DNA of 64,000 nucleotides, from contig JAQGKC010000144.1 of NCBI GenBank assembly GCA_028290305.1, positions 11,766 through 75,765 on the forward strand, read 5' to 3'. The notes under the pieces are model-generated. The model was not told the DNA's origin. It did no database searches and saw nothing but the letters and a program-made list of their open reading frames with translations. Made by a program: the position numbers and the translations under genes. Source of the stretch: Bradyrhizobium sp. (GTDB lineage Bacteria; Pseudomonadota; Alphaproteobacteria; Rhizobiales; Xanthobacteraceae). Positions 46,955 to 57,091 of the stretch are shown piece by piece (positions within the stretch are counted from its first letter, which is position 1; each line of letters starts with the position of its first letter).

Positions 46955-47236
46955 ATGTCATCTACATTCGATCAGGTCGCTACGATTATCGCTGAAACCT
47001 GCGACATACCGCGCGACACGATCACGCCGGAGAGCCACGCCATCGACGATCTGGGAATCGACAGCCTCGATTTTCTCGACATCGCGTTCGCGATCGACAA
47101 GGCATTCGGGATCAAACTGCCGCTCGAAAAGTGGACCCAGGAAGTCAACGACGGCAAGGCCACCACCGAACAGTATTTCGTCCTGAAAAACCTCAGCGCG
47201 CGCATCGACGAATTGGTCGCGGCCAAAGGCGCGTAA
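46955..47236 (+). CDS. acpXL: Acyl carrier protein AcpXL (lipid A very-long-chain fatty acid)
   Basis: 93-residue specialised ACP. The phosphopantetheine serine is in the DSLDF motif ([20 protein letters not shown]). The long C-terminal part ([29 protein letters not shown]) is typical of AcpXL rather than housekeeping AcpP. ATG 46955 was chosen; a GTG lies just before it. It carries the growing C28-type (omega-1)-hydroxy fatty acid that is attached to lipid A. It is the first gene of a six-gene operon ending in the acyltransferase lpxXL. Confidence 0.95.
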   Translation: MSSTFDQVATIIAETCDIPRDTITPESHAIDDLGIDSLDFLDIAFAIDKAFGIKLPLEKWTQEVNDGKATTEQYFVLKNLSARIDELVAAKGA

Positions 47237-47245
47237 CCGCGCATC

Positions 47246-47719
47246 ATGCAACTCGAATATTTCCATCTGATTGACCGCATCGCTGACCTCAATGTCGGCG
47301 AGCGCACCATCACGGTCGACGCGCAGGTCCCCCAACACAGCACCATCTTCGAAGGCCACTTTCCGGGCTATCCGCTGATGCCGGGCGTGCTGCTGATCGA
47401 GGCCATGGCCCAGACATCCGGTTGGCTACTGATCGCCCTGATGAATTTCGAGCGCATGCCGTTTCTCGGCGCAGTCAAGGAAGCCAAGATGCGGGGTTTC
47501 GTCACTCCCGGTGAGTTGCTGAAAATTGACGCCAGCGTCGTTCACGAAGGGTCGGGTTTTGCCATTACCTCTGCGAAGATCAGCGTCGGCGGTGAACTGA
47601 GATGCAACGCGACACTCACCTTCCGCCACGTCCCTTTCCCGAATCCGGATTTGCGCGGACACATGGAAACCATGGCCAAGCGTATCGGCTTTCCACAACA
47701 GGCCATCGGCCATGACTGA
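47246..47719 (+). CDS. 3-hydroxyacyl-ACP dehydratase of the VLCFA pathway (FabZ-like)
   Basis: 157-residue hot-dog fold dehydratase. The catalytic His and Glu lie in EGHFPGYPLMPGVLLIEAMA (about residues 38-57), as in FabZ. It starts 9 bp after acpXL and overlaps the next ketosynthase gene by 8 bp, so it belongs to the VLCFA operon. There it dehydrates 3-hydroxyacyl-AcpXL intermediates during elongation. It is usually called fabZXL in rhizobia. Confidence 0.93.
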   Translation: MQLEYFHLIDRIADLNVGERTITVDAQVPQHSTIFEGHFPGYPLMPGVLLIEAMAQTSGWLLIALMNFERMPFLGAVKEAKMRGFVTPGELLKIDASVVHEGSGFAITSAKISVGGELRCNATLTFRHVPFPNPDLRGHMETMAKRIGFPQQAIGHD

Positions 47720-48920
47720 AACGAAATCTTCGAATTCGGGATCTGCGGAAGTCTGGATCACCGGCATTGGTCTGGCCAGTTCGCTTGGCGAAGGCCTGGA
47801 CGTGCACTGGGACGCGCTCGATCAGCGCCGCATCAATGTCGACGAGAAAGGCTTCGCGCCATACATCGTTCATCCCTGGGCGCCGGTAAATTTTGATACG
47901 CAGATCCCTAAAAAGGGCGACCAGCGTCAGATGGAAGCCTGGCAGCGGATCGGTACCTATGCCGCCGGACTGGCGCTGGATTCCGCAGGGATCAAGGGCA
48001 ACAAGGAAATCCTGGCGCGGATGGACATGATTGTCGCCGCCGGCGGCGGCGAGCGAGATCTCGCGGTGGACTCGGCCATTCTGATGGCCGAGGCAAAGGG
48101 CAATTCCGCGCCCGGCTTCCTCAACGAACGGCTGATGAACGATTTGCGGCCGACGCTTTTTCTCGCCCAGCTCTCGAACCTGCTCGCCGGCAATATCGCC
48201 ATCGTTCACGGTGTGACCGGATCGTCGCGCACCTTTATGGGCGAGGAAGCTGCCGGCGTTGACGCGGCGCGGATCGCGCTCGCACGTATCGCCGCGGGTC
48301 AGAGCGACATCGCGTTGGTCGGCGGCTCGCAAAACGGCGAGCGCAAGGATCTCCTGGTTCTCTACGAGTTCGGCGATTTCAATCTCAAGGACAAATTTGC
48401 CCCGGTTTGGGCCCGCGGCGAGCACAGCGGCTTTGCGCTCGGTTCGGCCGGCGCTTTTCTTGTCATCGAATCCAGGGCGCATGCGGAAGCACGCGGGGCG
48501 AAGCCCTACGCGCGCCTCACCAACGTCGTCGCCGATCTGGCGCGCCGCAAGCAACCCGGCGAGGTGACGGCAGTACTGGAAACGCTGTGGTCGAAGCTTG
48601 GCAAACTTGAAGACAGCGGCGCCATCATCACCGGCGCTACCGGCGCCGAGCCGGTCACATCGGAGGAACGGGCGTTTCTCAGCCAACATCCGGATTTCGC
48701 CGTGCGGGCCACCGGCACCATGTTCGGCCACACGATGGAGACGCAATTTCCGCTCGGACTGGCGCTTGCCGCGCTTTCGATCTCCCGTGGTGCGTTGTTT
48801 CCGCCCAACGATCCCACGGCGCTGGAGGTTGAAATGTCGAAGCCTCCGACCCAGATTGTTGTTGTTGGAGCCGGTCACTGGCGGGGCGAAGGCATGGCCT
48901 TGGTCGAGGCGGTCAAGTGA
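47712..48920 (+). CDS. Beta-ketoacyl-ACP synthase-like protein without catalytic cysteine (chain-length-factor-like)
   Basis: 402-residue thiolase-fold ketosynthase homologue. The position that carries Cys in the TACASG motif of active enzymes reads VTGSSRTFMGEE here, with no cysteine. The first catalytic-His motif (HGTGT) is replaced by GATGAEPVTSEE; only a late His (MFGHTMETQFPLG) remains. It overlaps the dehydratase gene and precedes an intact ketosynthase by 27 bp. By analogy with polyketide KS/CLF pairs, it probably forms a heterodimer with that enzyme and sets chain length. That role is inference. Confidence 0.88.
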   Translation: MTETKSSNSGSAEVWITGIGLASSLGEGLDVHWDALDQRRINVDEKGFAPYIVHPWAPVNFDTQIPKKGDQRQMEAWQRIGTYAAGLALDSAGIKGNKEILARMDMIVAAGGGERDLAVDSAILMAEAKGNSAPGFLNERLMNDLRPTLFLAQLSNLLAGNIAIVHGVTGSSRTFMGEEAAGVDAARIALARIAAGQSDIALVGGSQNGERKDLLVLYEFGDFNLKDKFAPVWARGEHSGFALGSAGAFLVIESRAHAEARGAKPYARLTNVVADLARRKQPGEVTAVLETLWSKLGKLEDSGAIITGATGAEPVTSEERAFLSQHPDFAVRATGTMFGHTMETQFPLGLALAALSISRGALFPPNDPTALEVEMSKPPTQIVVVGAGHWRGEGMALVEAVK

Positions 48921-48947
48921 GCACGGCGCGGAACCTGTGGGGGCAAC

Positions 48948-50225
48948 ATGACAGCTACGCGCGATAAATTCGGCAGGCCGATCGTCGTCGTCACCGGCAT
49001 GGGCGTCGTGACATCGCTCGGCTCCGGCAAGGCCGACAACTGGACAAAACTCACCGCGGGCGAGTCCGGAATCCGGACGATCACGCGCTTTCCGACCGAC
49101 GGTTTGAAGACAACGATGGCCGGAACGATCGATTTCGTGCCGGTCGAGCCTTTTTCCTCGACCGACCTCTCGGAGCGGCTTGCCGATATGGTCACTGAAG
49201 AAGCCATCGCTCAATCCGCCATCGGAGCCAAAGGCGATTTTCCGGGGCCGCTGTTTCTCGCCGTCGCGCCCGTTGAAGTCGAGTGGCCGCAGCGGCTGGA
49301 GCTCGGAAGCAAGATCGACGAGGCGGAGTTCGATTATGACGCGCTCCTGCGCGTCAGCGGCGGCGGAAAATTCACGCAATATCACCGGCGCTTTTTGTTC
49401 GGCTCGGTTTCCAGTTATCTCGCCGAGAGATTCGGTACCAAGGGTTCGCCGATTTCACTCTCGACGGCATGCGCTTCCGGCGCCAGCGCCATCCAGCTCG
49501 GCGTTGAAGCCATTCGCCGCGGCGAGGCGGACGCAGCGCTCTGCGTTGCAACCGACGGGTCGGTCAATCCCGAAGCGCTGATCAGGTTCTCATTGCTGTC
49601 AGCACTATCGACGCATAACGACCCGCCGCATGCGGCTGTCCGGCCGTTCTCAAAGAACCGCGACGGTTTTGTCATGGCGGAAGGCGCAGGAGCGCTGGTG
49701 CTGGAAAGCTATGAGGCCGCCACGGCGCGCGGCGCGAAGATCCTCGGCGTTCTCGCCGGCTGCGGCGAACTCGCCGACTCATTCCACCGCACCCGCTCCA
49801 GTCCCGACGGCAAGCCCATTATCGGATGCGTGCGCAATGCGTTGTCGGACGCCGGCATCGTCCCGGAACAGATCGACTACATCAATGCCCACGGCACCGG
49901 CACGCCGGAAAACGACAAGATGGAATATCTCGGCATCTCGACGGTGTTCGGCGAGCACACCGGCCGGATTCCGGTATCCTCCAACAAGTCGATGGTCGGC
50001 CATACCCTCTCCGCAGCAGGCGCGGTTGAAGCGGTGTTCTCGCTGCTGACGCTTGAGCACCAGCGGATTCCACCGACGATCAATTACGATGTTCCGGATC
50101 CCGCAATTCCATTCGACGTGGTTCCCAACAAGGCACGCGACGCTCGCGTGACCGCTGTGATGTCGAATTCGTTCGGCTTCGGCGGCCAGAATGCCTCGCT
50201 GATTCTGACGCGTGAGCCGATCTAA
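48948..50225 (+). CDS. Beta-ketoacyl-ACP synthase II, VLCFA-specific (FabF-like)
   Basis: 425-residue KAS II enzyme with a complete Cys-His-His triad: Cys in ISLSTACASGASAIQLGVEA, His in INAHGTGTPENDKMEY, and His in NKSMVGHTLSAAGAVEAVF. It opens with PIVVVTGMGVVTSLGSG. It elongates acyl-AcpXL for lipid A. The gene just upstream is a cysteine-less homologue of the same fold, so the two products are probable partners. Confidence 0.93.
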   Translation: MTATRDKFGRPIVVVTGMGVVTSLGSGKADNWTKLTAGESGIRTITRFPTDGLKTTMAGTIDFVPVEPFSSTDLSERLADMVTEEAIAQSAIGAKGDFPGPLFLAVAPVEVEWPQRLELGSKIDEAEFDYDALLRVSGGGKFTQYHRRFLFGSVSSYLAERFGTKGSPISLSTACASGASAIQLGVEAIRRGEADAALCVATDGSVNPEALIRFSLLSALSTHNDPPHAAVRPFSKNRDGFVMAEGAGALVLESYEAATARGAKILGVLAGCGELADSFHRTRSSPDGKPIIGCVRNALSDAGIVPEQIDYINAHGTGTPENDKMEYLGISTVFGEHTGRIPVSSNKSMVGHTLSAAGAVEAVFSLLTLEHQRIPPTINYDVPDPAIPFDVVPNKARDARVTAVMSNSFGFGGQNASLILTREPI

Positions 50226-50325
50226 CCGGCGCAGCCTTATCCATGCCGCCGGTTGACGCCATCGCGTGAACCGGCGATACGCACTCAACCACAAATAAAC
50301 TCTTTTCTGCCGGGGACACGGCGTC

Positions 50326-51342
50326 ATGCGTGCGCTCACTCTTGTTGCCGATCGCCAGCTGGTGGTTGCGGATGTGCCGGCGCCACCGCGTCCGGGCGCG
50401 GGCGAGGTGCAAATCCGCGTCAAGGCGGTGGCGCTCAATCACATTGACGTCTGGGGTTATCGCGGCATGGCGTTTGCGAAGCGCAAACTGCCGCTGGTCG
50501 TTGGCGCCGAAGCCTCCGGCGAAGTTGCAGCGGTTGGCGAAGGGGTCACGCGCTTCAAGCCGGGACAGCGCGTGGTCATGTACGGCGCCCTCACCTGCGG
50601 GGTTTGCCGCGCCTGCAAGGAAGGCCGCGACAATCTTTGCGAAGATGTCGCGGGCATCATGGGCTTCCATGTCGACGGATTCGCGCGCGAACTCATGAAT
50701 CTTTCAGAGCGGCTGGTGATCGCAGTTCCCGACGGCGTCAGCGAGCGGGACGCCGCCTGTGCACCGATCGCATTCTCCACCGTGCAGCACATGCTGTTCG
50801 ACAACGCAAAACTGCAGCCCGGCGAAACCGTGCTCGTGCATGCGGGGGGCTCCGGCATCGGGACGGTCGCGATCATGATGGCCAAAAAAATCGGCTGCAC
50901 GGTCATCACCACCGTTGGCGATGATTCCAAAATCGACGGCGTCAAGGTGCTCGGCGCCGACCACGTCATCAACTACCGCAAGGATCGTTTCGAGCACGAA
51001 ACCCGCAAGATCACAAAGAAGAAGGGCGTCGACGTGGTATTCGAGCACGTCGGCGCCGATACGTTCAACGGCTCGTTGCTGACGTTGAAACGCGGAGGTA
51101 GGTTGGTGACCTGCGGCTCGACACCCACAACGACGATCAATCTGATGCAACTGTTCCAGCAGCAATACCGTATCTTCGGCTCATTCGGCGCGACGATGCG
51201 CAACATCGCGGAGAGCCTCGACAAGATGGCCGGCGGCATGCATCCGGTGATCGATACCGAGGTACCGATCGATGATGTCGCCACCGCACTCAAACGCATG
51301 GAAAGCCGGCAGGTGTTCGGCAAGATCGTCGTGTATTTCTGA
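50326..51342 (+). CDS. Zinc-type alcohol dehydrogenase / quinone oxidoreductase of the VLCFA cluster
   Basis: 338-residue MDR-superfamily protein. The structural-zinc lobe is TCGVCRACKEGRDNLCED (four cysteines), and the Rossmann nucleotide motif is VLVHAGGSGIGTVAIMMAKK. In rhizobial acpXL clusters this gene (adh2XL-like) sits before lpxXL and is thought to act in reduction or modification of the very-long acyl chain. It shares one base with the lpxXL start at 51342. Confidence 0.9.
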   Translation: MRALTLVADRQLVVADVPAPPRPGAGEVQIRVKAVALNHIDVWGYRGMAFAKRKLPLVVGAEASGEVAAVGEGVTRFKPGQRVVMYGALTCGVCRACKEGRDNLCEDVAGIMGFHVDGFARELMNLSERLVIAVPDGVSERDAACAPIAFSTVQHMLFDNAKLQPGETVLVHAGGSGIGTVAIMMAKKIGCTVITTVGDDSKIDGVKVLGADHVINYRKDRFEHETRKITKKKGVDVVFEHVGADTFNGSLLTLKRGGRLVTCGSTPTTTINLMQLFQQQYRIFGSFGATMRNIAESLDKMAGGMHPVIDTEVPIDDVATALKRMESRQVFGKIVVYF

Positions 51343-52274
51343 TGCGCCGGCTTTTCCTTCGCACCAAGGCCCGCATTCGCGATGCGACCAAGCCGCTCGG
51401 AGAAGCCGCGGTGGGTGCGTTGACGATCGGAATGCTGCGTACCACGCGTTATTTCGACCCGATCAAGACCGCGAACCTGTTCGGCCGGATCACCCGCATG
51501 ATCGGACCGAGGTTGCGCGAGCAACGGATCGGCCGCGCCAATCTCACCGCCGCATTCCCGGAAAAATCACCCGAGGAGATCGAAACCATTCTTGCCGGCG
51601 TCTGGGACAATCTCGGCCGCGTCGGCGCCGAATTCGCGCATCTCGATCACATATGGGAACATGACCCGGCGCGTCCCGAGGATAGCCGCATCGAAATCGG
51701 GCTGCGCACGCACGAGCTGTTTGCGCAGCTGCGGCTTGATGGCAAACCGGCGCTGATCTTTGCGAGCCATCTTGGCAATTGGGAGCTGCCTGCGCTGGCG
51801 GCCGTCGCGCACGGCCTGGATGCCGCCATCCTGTATCGACGGCCGAATATCGCTTCCGCCGATCGCATCATCCAGGAGATACGCGCCGTAAAGATGGGTA
51901 CGCTAATTCCAGCCGGCCGGGACGCGCCGCTGAAGCTGGCGGAGGCCCTCCAAAATGGTCAACACGTCGCCATGCTGGTGGATCAATATCTTACCAATGG
52001 CGTCGAGGTTACGTTCTTCGGCCGCAAGACCAAGGCCAATCCGATGCTGGCCCGGTTGCTGCGGCAGGTGGAATGCCCAATTCACGGTGTCCGGATCATC
52101 CGCCTGCCCGGCCATCGATTCCGCGCCGAATTGTCCGAAGAAGTGAAGCCGGTTCGCAACGCGGCCGGGCAAATCGACATTCAGGGAACGATGCAGGGGG
52201 TCACGTCGGTGATCGAGGGCTGGATTCGCGAATATCCCGACCAGTGGCTGTGGTTGCATCGCCGCTGGCGTTAA
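51342..52274 (+). CDS. lpxXL: Lipid A very-long-chain fatty acid acyltransferase LpxXL
   Basis: 310-residue LpxL/HtrB-family acyltransferase. The HX4E catalytic motif is in FASHLGNWELPALA (about residues 142-155), and DQYLTNGVEVTFFGRKT carries the acceptor-site signature. It transfers the C26-C28 hydroxy acyl chain from AcpXL onto lipid A at the inner membrane. It is the last gene of the VLCFA operon and overlaps the convergent binding-protein gene by 4 bp. Confidence 0.93.
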   Translation: MRRLFLRTKARIRDATKPLGEAAVGALTIGMLRTTRYFDPIKTANLFGRITRMIGPRLREQRIGRANLTAAFPEKSPEEIETILAGVWDNLGRVGAEFAHLDHIWEHDPARPEDSRIEIGLRTHELFAQLRLDGKPALIFASHLGNWELPALAAVAHGLDAAILYRRPNIASADRIIQEIRAVKMGTLIPAGRDAPLKLAEALQNGQHVAMLVDQYLTNGVEVTFFGRKTKANPMLARLLRQVECPIHGVRIIRLPGHRFRAELSEEVKPVRNAAGQIDIQGTMQGVTSVIEGWIREYPDQWLWLHRRWR

Positions 52275-53386
52275 CGTCCCGTTTTGACCCGAGTCCAGAG
52301 CCGGTTGATGATGCGCTGCGTCGCGGGGTCGCGGGCGGTGATCACGAAAAGCTTCCCAAGTGTCGCGTCGTCCGGATAGATCGTCTTGTCATTGAAAATG
52401 TTCGGGTCGATCAGCTTCTGGCTCGCCAGATTGCCGTTGGCATAGGACAGAAAATCCGAGTTCTTTGCGGCAACGTCGGGCCGATAGAGATAGTTGATCA
52501 ACTCGTAGGCTTCAGCGACATTTTTCGCATCGGCCGGGATCGCGAGATTGTCGAAAAACATCTGCGCGCCCTCCTTCGGGATGGCATAACCGATCTCGAT
52601 ATCGCTTTTTGCTTCCGCGGCCCGGCTGCGCGCCTGCATGATGTCGCCCGACCAGCCCACCACCAGGCAGATCTCTCCGGTAGCCAATGCGCTCAGATAT
52701 TCCGACGAATGAAATTTGCGGACATAGGGTCTGATCTTGATGACGAGGTCGGCGGCCTTTTCAAGGTCGGCCTGTTTGGTCGAGTTCGGATCGAGCCCGA
52801 GATAACTCAATGCCGCCGGGAGAATATCGTCGGCGGAATCCAGCATGTGAACGCCGCAATCCCTGAACTTGGCCAGGTTCTCCGGCTTGAAGACGATGTC
52901 CCAGCTATCGATCCTGGCATCGGGCCCGAGAATCTTTTGCACCGCTTTGACGTTGTAGCCGATGCCCGTGGTGCCCCACATGTAATTCGCGCCATAAAGG
53001 TTGCCGGGATCGTAAACGGCAAGCCGTTTCGTCACTTCCGGCCAGGCGTTGGCAAGGTTCGGCAGTTTCGATTTGTCGAGCTTCTGGAAAATATTCGCGA
53101 TGATCTGTCGCTGCAGGAAATAGGCGGTGGGAACGACGACATCATAGCCGGATTTTCCCGCGAGCAATCGGGTCTCCAAAGTCTCGTTGGCATCGAACGT
53201 GTCGTAGACGACCTTGATACCGGTTTCCTTGGTGAAGTCTTCGAGCACCCTTGGGGCCATGTAGTTTGACCAATTGTAGAAATTGACGGTGCGCTCCTGC
53301 GCTTTCGCTGGCAACGAGGCCATCGCGAGAACCCCGGCGATCGCCGCAAAAACCCGGATTCGAGTGTGGGTCCAGCCGCGCATCAT
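52271..53386 (-). CDS. Polyamine ABC transporter substrate-binding protein (PotD/PotF family)
   Basis: 371 aa from ATG 53386 (GGGGA upstream), with a Sec signal peptide (VFAAIAGVLAMASLPAKA|Q). The mature protein begins ERTVNFYNWSNYMAPRVLED, the PotF hallmark, with MWGTTGIGYNVKAV and LVVGWSGDIMQARSRA as further polyamine-binding-protein features. No permease or ATPase gene is next to it, so it is an orphan binding protein. It may feed a transporter encoded elsewhere. It precedes nothing on its own strand and converges on lpxXL. Confidence 0.92.
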   Translation of the reverse strand: MMRGWTHTRIRVFAAIAGVLAMASLPAKAQERTVNFYNWSNYMAPRVLEDFTKETGIKVVYDTFDANETLETRLLAGKSGYDVVVPTAYFLQRQIIANIFQKLDKSKLPNLANAWPEVTKRLAVYDPGNLYGANYMWGTTGIGYNVKAVQKILGPDARIDSWDIVFKPENLAKFRDCGVHMLDSADDILPAALSYLGLDPNSTKQADLEKAADLVIKIRPYVRKFHSSEYLSALATGEICLVVGWSGDIMQARSRAAEAKSDIEIGYAIPKEGAQMFFDNLAIPADAKNVAEAYELINYLYRPDVAAKNSDFLSYANGNLASQKLIDPNIFNDKTIYPDDATLGKLFVITARDPATQRIINRLWTRVKTGR

Positions 53387-53397
53387 TCCCCTACCCT

Positions 53398-54561
53398 TTA
53401 CCGGCGATGCACCGCGTCCGACAGACGCTCCAGCGCGGTGTCGAGAGTTGCGTCCTTCTTGGCAAAGCAAAAACGCACCACCGACGTCACGGCATCCTGT
53501 TCATAAAATGCCGACACCGGAATCGCCGCAACCTTGTAGTCGGTCACGATGCGTTTGCAGAACGCCTCGTCGGTTTCATTGAGACCCAGCGGCGAAAGGT
53601 CGACGGTGAGGAAATAGGTGCCCTGCGACCGAAGAACCGGAAAGCCAATGCTCTCCAGCCCCAGGGTGAGACGGTCGCGGCTGCGCGCCAATTCCTTGCG
53701 CATATCGAGAAAATAATCCGCGGGCTTGCCGAGGCCATAGGCGACCGCCGCCTGCAGATTGGGTGCGGTGGTGAAGGTGAGAAACTGGTGCACCTTCGCA
53801 GCGACACGCAACAGCGGCGGCGCGGCGCAGACAAAGCCTATCTTCCAGCCCGTCAACGAAAATATCTTGCCCGCGGAACCGACCTTGATGGTGCGATCGC
53901 GCATTCCCGGAATGGTAATCAGCGGAATATGTTCGCGGCCATCGAAGATTACATGCTCCCAGACCTCGTCGCAGATCGCGACGGAATCGAACTCCTGGCA
54001 GAACCGCGCCAGCAATTCGATGTCCTCGCGGGGATAGACCACCGCGGCCGGATTGAGCGGATTGTTGAACAGGACGGCCTTTGTCTTGTGGTTGAAAACA
54101 CCTCGCAACGCGTCCTCGGTCAGCCGCCAATGCGGCGGCTCCAGGCGCACGAGCCGCGGTATGCCTCCAGCCTGGCGGATGATCGGCAAATAAGAATCGT
54201 ACACCGGTTGGAAAACCACAACTTCATCGCCGGGTTCGACGACGGCCAGAATGGCGCTCGTCAACGCTTCCGTGCCGCCGGACGTGACCATCACCTCGGT
54301 CATCGGATCGAGCACGAGGCCATGCCAGCGCTCGTAATGGGCCGAGATCGCCTGGCGCAATTCCGGAATGCCCATCATCGATGGGTATTGGTTGTAACCG
54401 TCCATCACCGCATCGGAAGCTGCGCGGCGAATGTCCTCCGGTCCGGGGTCATCCGGGAAGCCCTGGCCGAGATTGATAGCGTTGTTGTCGCGCGCCAATT
54501 GCGACATTGCCTCGAAGATCGTAACGGGAAGATCCGCAAAAACCTTATTCATGGACGTCAT
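53398..54561 (-). CDS. Class I/II pyridoxal-phosphate aminotransferase
   Basis: 387-residue fold-type I aminotransferase. The N-terminal INLGQGFPDDPGPEDI is typical of the methionine/kynurenine aminotransferase (YbdL-like) group. FNNPLNPAAVVYPREDIELL holds the PLP-contact Asn, AICDEVWEHVIFDGREH holds the Asp, and the Schiff-base lysine is in VGSAGKIFSLTGWKIGF. Family members transaminate aromatic amino acids, methionine or their keto acids. It is 7 bp from the upstream rhodanese gene and 11 bp before the binding-protein gene, so the three may share a transcript. Confidence 0.92.
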   Translation of the reverse strand: MTSMNKVFADLPVTIFEAMSQLARDNNAINLGQGFPDDPGPEDIRRAASDAVMDGYNQYPSMMGIPELRQAISAHYERWHGLVLDPMTEVMVTSGGTEALTSAILAVVEPGDEVVVFQPVYDSYLPIIRQAGGIPRLVRLEPPHWRLTEDALRGVFNHKTKAVLFNNPLNPAAVVYPREDIELLARFCQEFDSVAICDEVWEHVIFDGREHIPLITIPGMRDRTIKVGSAGKIFSLTGWKIGFVCAAPPLLRVAAKVHQFLTFTTAPNLQAAVAYGLGKPADYFLDMRKELARSRDRLTLGLESIGFPVLRSQGTYFLTVDLSPLGLNETDEAFCKRIVTDYKVAAIPVSAFYEQDAVTSVVRFCFAKKDATLDTALERLSDAVHRR

Positions 54562-54568
54562 GGAGAGA

Positions 54569-54904
54569 TCAGCCGCCGGTCTTCGTCGGCAATCCCGCGG
54601 CCTTCCAGGCCAGCATCCCGCCCGCGAGATGCTTGTCGTAGGCCAAACCGGCCGCTTGCGCGGCCAGCGACGCCGTCACCGACCTTTTCCCTGAGCGGCA
54701 GGCAAACACCACCTGTTTGCCGTCGGGATCCGGAATATCCTGCGGGTCGAAACTCGACAGCGAAACGACGACGGCACCCGGATACGCTTCCACCGCAACT
54801 TCATTCGGCTCACGAACGTCGACCAGAAGATAGCGTCCCTCGGCCATCCCCCTCGATACGTCTTCCGGCGCCAAATCCTTGACCTGATGACCCTGATCCG
54901 CCAC
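54569..54904 (-). CDS. Rhodanese-like domain protein
   Basis: 111-residue single rhodanese domain. The persulfide-forming Cys is in the loop FACRSGKRSVTA, with upstream LLVDVREPNEVAVEAYPGA and downstream HLAGGMLAWKAAGLPT. Single-domain rhodaneses move sulfane sulfur, for example to thiol acceptors. It is first in a likely three-gene unit with the aminotransferase. The combination with a possible methionine or cysteine-conjugate transaminase suggests sulfur amino acid handling, as inference only. Confidence 0.92.
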   Translation of the reverse strand: MADQGHQVKDLAPEDVSRGMAEGRYLLVDVREPNEVAVEAYPGAVVVSLSSFDPQDIPDPDGKQVVFACRSGKRSVTASLAAQAAGLAYDKHLAGGMLAWKAAGLPTKTGG

Positions 54905-55047
54905 TCACATCCTCCCGACGATGACCTTATTGCAAATCGGCTCAGCAGTATCCGATGCGGATTGCCTGGCCCTTCGGCGCCAACGTCGCCCCTCGCGTGG
55001 CGAAAATCAAGCGCTAGAAAGCATTTGGGAAACGCCTGGGCAAGCCT

Positions 55048-56970
55048 CTAGACGGTGACCTGCGTTCCGACTTCGACCACCCGGCCGGTGGGAATCTGGA
55101 AATAGTCGGTGGCGTCGTTGGCGGTGCGGCTGAGCGCGATGAAAAGATGGTCTTGCCAGCGCGGCATCCCCGAATGCGCGGCCGGTTTCAGCGCCCGCCG
55201 CGAGAGGAAGAACGAGGTCGACATAATGTCGAAATGCCAGCCGAGCTTGCGCGCGATGGCCAGCGTCTTCGGGACATTGGGCGATTCCATAAATCCAAAC
55301 CGCAGCGTCACCTTGGAAAAAGTCGCACTGATCTCCTCCATCCGCACCCGTTCGGACGGATCGATCCGCGGCGTCGGCGCCGTCTCGATGGTGAGAATAA
55401 CGTTCTTCTCGTGCAGCACCTTGTAGTGTTTCAGACTATGCATCAGCGCGGTCGGCGCGCTGATCGGATCGCTGGTCAGGAATACCGCGGTGCCGGGCAC
55501 CCGCTGCGGCGGCAGCTTCTCCAGCATCGCCACCAGGTCCGCCAGCGGAAACTCCAGCTTGCGCGATTTCTCGAACAGCAATCGGCTGCCCCGCCGCCAG
55601 GTGTACATCAGCAGCATCACCACGGAACCCAGCGCCAACGGCACCCAGCCGCCCTCGAATACTTTCAACAGGTTCGCGGCGAGGAAGGTGAGATCGAGAA
55701 ACAGGAATGGCGCAATCAGCGCCGCGGCCGCGATGGCCGACCATCTCCAGACTCTCCAGATGACGACGAACCCCATCATCGCCGTAACCACCATGGTGCC
55801 GGTGACGGAAATGCCGTAGGCCGACGCCAGCGCGCTTGACGAACGGAACATCAACACCAGCAGCGTCACGGCGACGAGCAGCAGCATGTTGATGCGCGGA
55901 ATATAGATCTGGCCGGAATGGGCTTCCGACGTATGGCGGATTTCAAATCTCGGCAACAGGCCGAGCTGAATCGCCTGACGCGTCAGCGAATAGGCGCCGG
56001 TAATCACGGCCTGACTCGCAATCACCGTCGCCACGGTGGCAAGACAGACCATCGGCAACAACGCCCAGTCCGGAAACATCAGGAAGAACGGGTTCTCGAC
56101 CGCTTTCGGGTCGGCGATGACCAGTGCGCCCTGCCCCAGATAGTTCAGCGCCAGCGACGGCAGCACGATGAAAAGCCACGCAGTCTGGATCGGCCGCTTG
56201 CCGAAATGCCCGAGGTCGGCATAGAGCGCTTCAGCTCCGGTGACCGCCAGAAACACCGCACCAAGTGTCACGAATCCGATGACGCCGTGATGGAGCATGA
56301 ACCAGACGGCATGAAGCGGATTTAGTGCAAAAAGCACCTCGGGGTGTTTCATGATCGGGGTAATGGCCGCGATCGCGATGACGCCGAACCAGACGCACAT
56401 CACCGGCCCGAAGAAAGCGGCGACCCGTGCCGTGCCGCGCGACTGGACCGCAAACAGCACGAACAGAATGAGTACCGTCAACGGCACGACATACGGATCG
56501 AACGCTGCGGTGACGAGTTTGATGCCTTCGATCGCAGAAAGCACCGACAGCGCCGGTGTGATCACCGCGTCGCCATAGAACAGCGCGCCGCTGATGATGC
56601 CCAGCAGCACGATCGTGCCGGCGCCGTAGCTAACCGCGCGCTGCGCAAGCGCCATCAACGCCAGCGTTCCACCTTCGCCATGGTTATCCGCGCGCAGCAG
56701 GATCAGCACGTATTTCAGCGTCACCACGACGATCAGCGCCCACAGGATCAGGGACAGAACGCCAAGGACGGCTCCTGGATTGACGCTGCCTGACCCGGTG
56801 GCCGCGATGACGGCTTCGCGAAACGCATACAGCGGACTGGTGCCGATGTCGCCATAGACCACGCCGATGCTGCCGAGCATAAGCGCCTTGAAGCCGGCGG
56901 TGGAATGCGCATCGCCATGACCTTTTGCCGCCGTCGTTTCCGCGGCGGGTACTGCAACATTGGTCGTCAT
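55048..56970 (-). CDS. kup: Kup-family potassium transporter (first copy)
   Basis: 640 aa from ATG 56970 (56997 also possible). The KUP signature [20 protein letters not shown] starts the first membrane segment. About twelve hydrophobic segments run to residue about 450, followed by a cytoplasmic C-terminal domain ([20 protein letters not shown] ... [21 protein letters not shown]) ending in [10 protein letters not shown]. It imports K+ with protons at low affinity. A close paralogue lies 121 bp upstream on the same strand. Confidence 0.95.
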   Translation of the reverse strand: MTTNVAVPAAETTAAKGHGDAHSTAGFKALMLGSIGVVYGDIGTSPLYAFREAVIAATGSGSVNPGAVLGVLSLILWALIVVVTLKYVLILLRADNHGEGGTLALMALAQRAVSYGAGTIVLLGIISGALFYGDAVITPALSVLSAIEGIKLVTAAFDPYVVPLTVLILFVLFAVQSRGTARVAAFFGPVMCVWFGVIAIAAITPIMKHPEVLFALNPLHAVWFMLHHGVIGFVTLGAVFLAVTGAEALYADLGHFGKRPIQTAWLFIVLPSLALNYLGQGALVIADPKAVENPFFLMFPDWALLPMVCLATVATVIASQAVITGAYSLTRQAIQLGLLPRFEIRHTSEAHSGQIYIPRINMLLLVAVTLLVLMFRSSSALASAYGISVTGTMVVTAMMGFVVIWRVWRWSAIAAAALIAPFLFLDLTFLAANLLKVFEGGWVPLALGSVVMLLMYTWRRGSRLLFEKSRKLEFPLADLVAMLEKLPPQRVPGTAVFLTSDPISAPTALMHSLKHYKVLHEKNVILTIETAPTPRIDPSERVRMEEISATFSKVTLRFGFMESPNVPKTLAIARKLGWHFDIMSTSFFLSRRALKPAAHSGMPRWQDHLFIALSRTANDATDYFQIPTGRVVEVGTQVTV

Positions 56971-57091
56971 GAGAATGGAGGCCTCAAAATGCTTCACTGC
57001 ACAATAGCAAAGCGACGCGGCTTATAGCCCTGCGCTTAAAGCATACCCTACCCTGATTTTGGACCATAGCCATGCAAAAAAGCATAATTGC

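Noticed and set aside
47616..49385. 589-residue minus-strand open frame across the ketosynthase genes
   Set aside because: It is antisense to three clear fatty-acid synthesis genes and has no recognisable domain.
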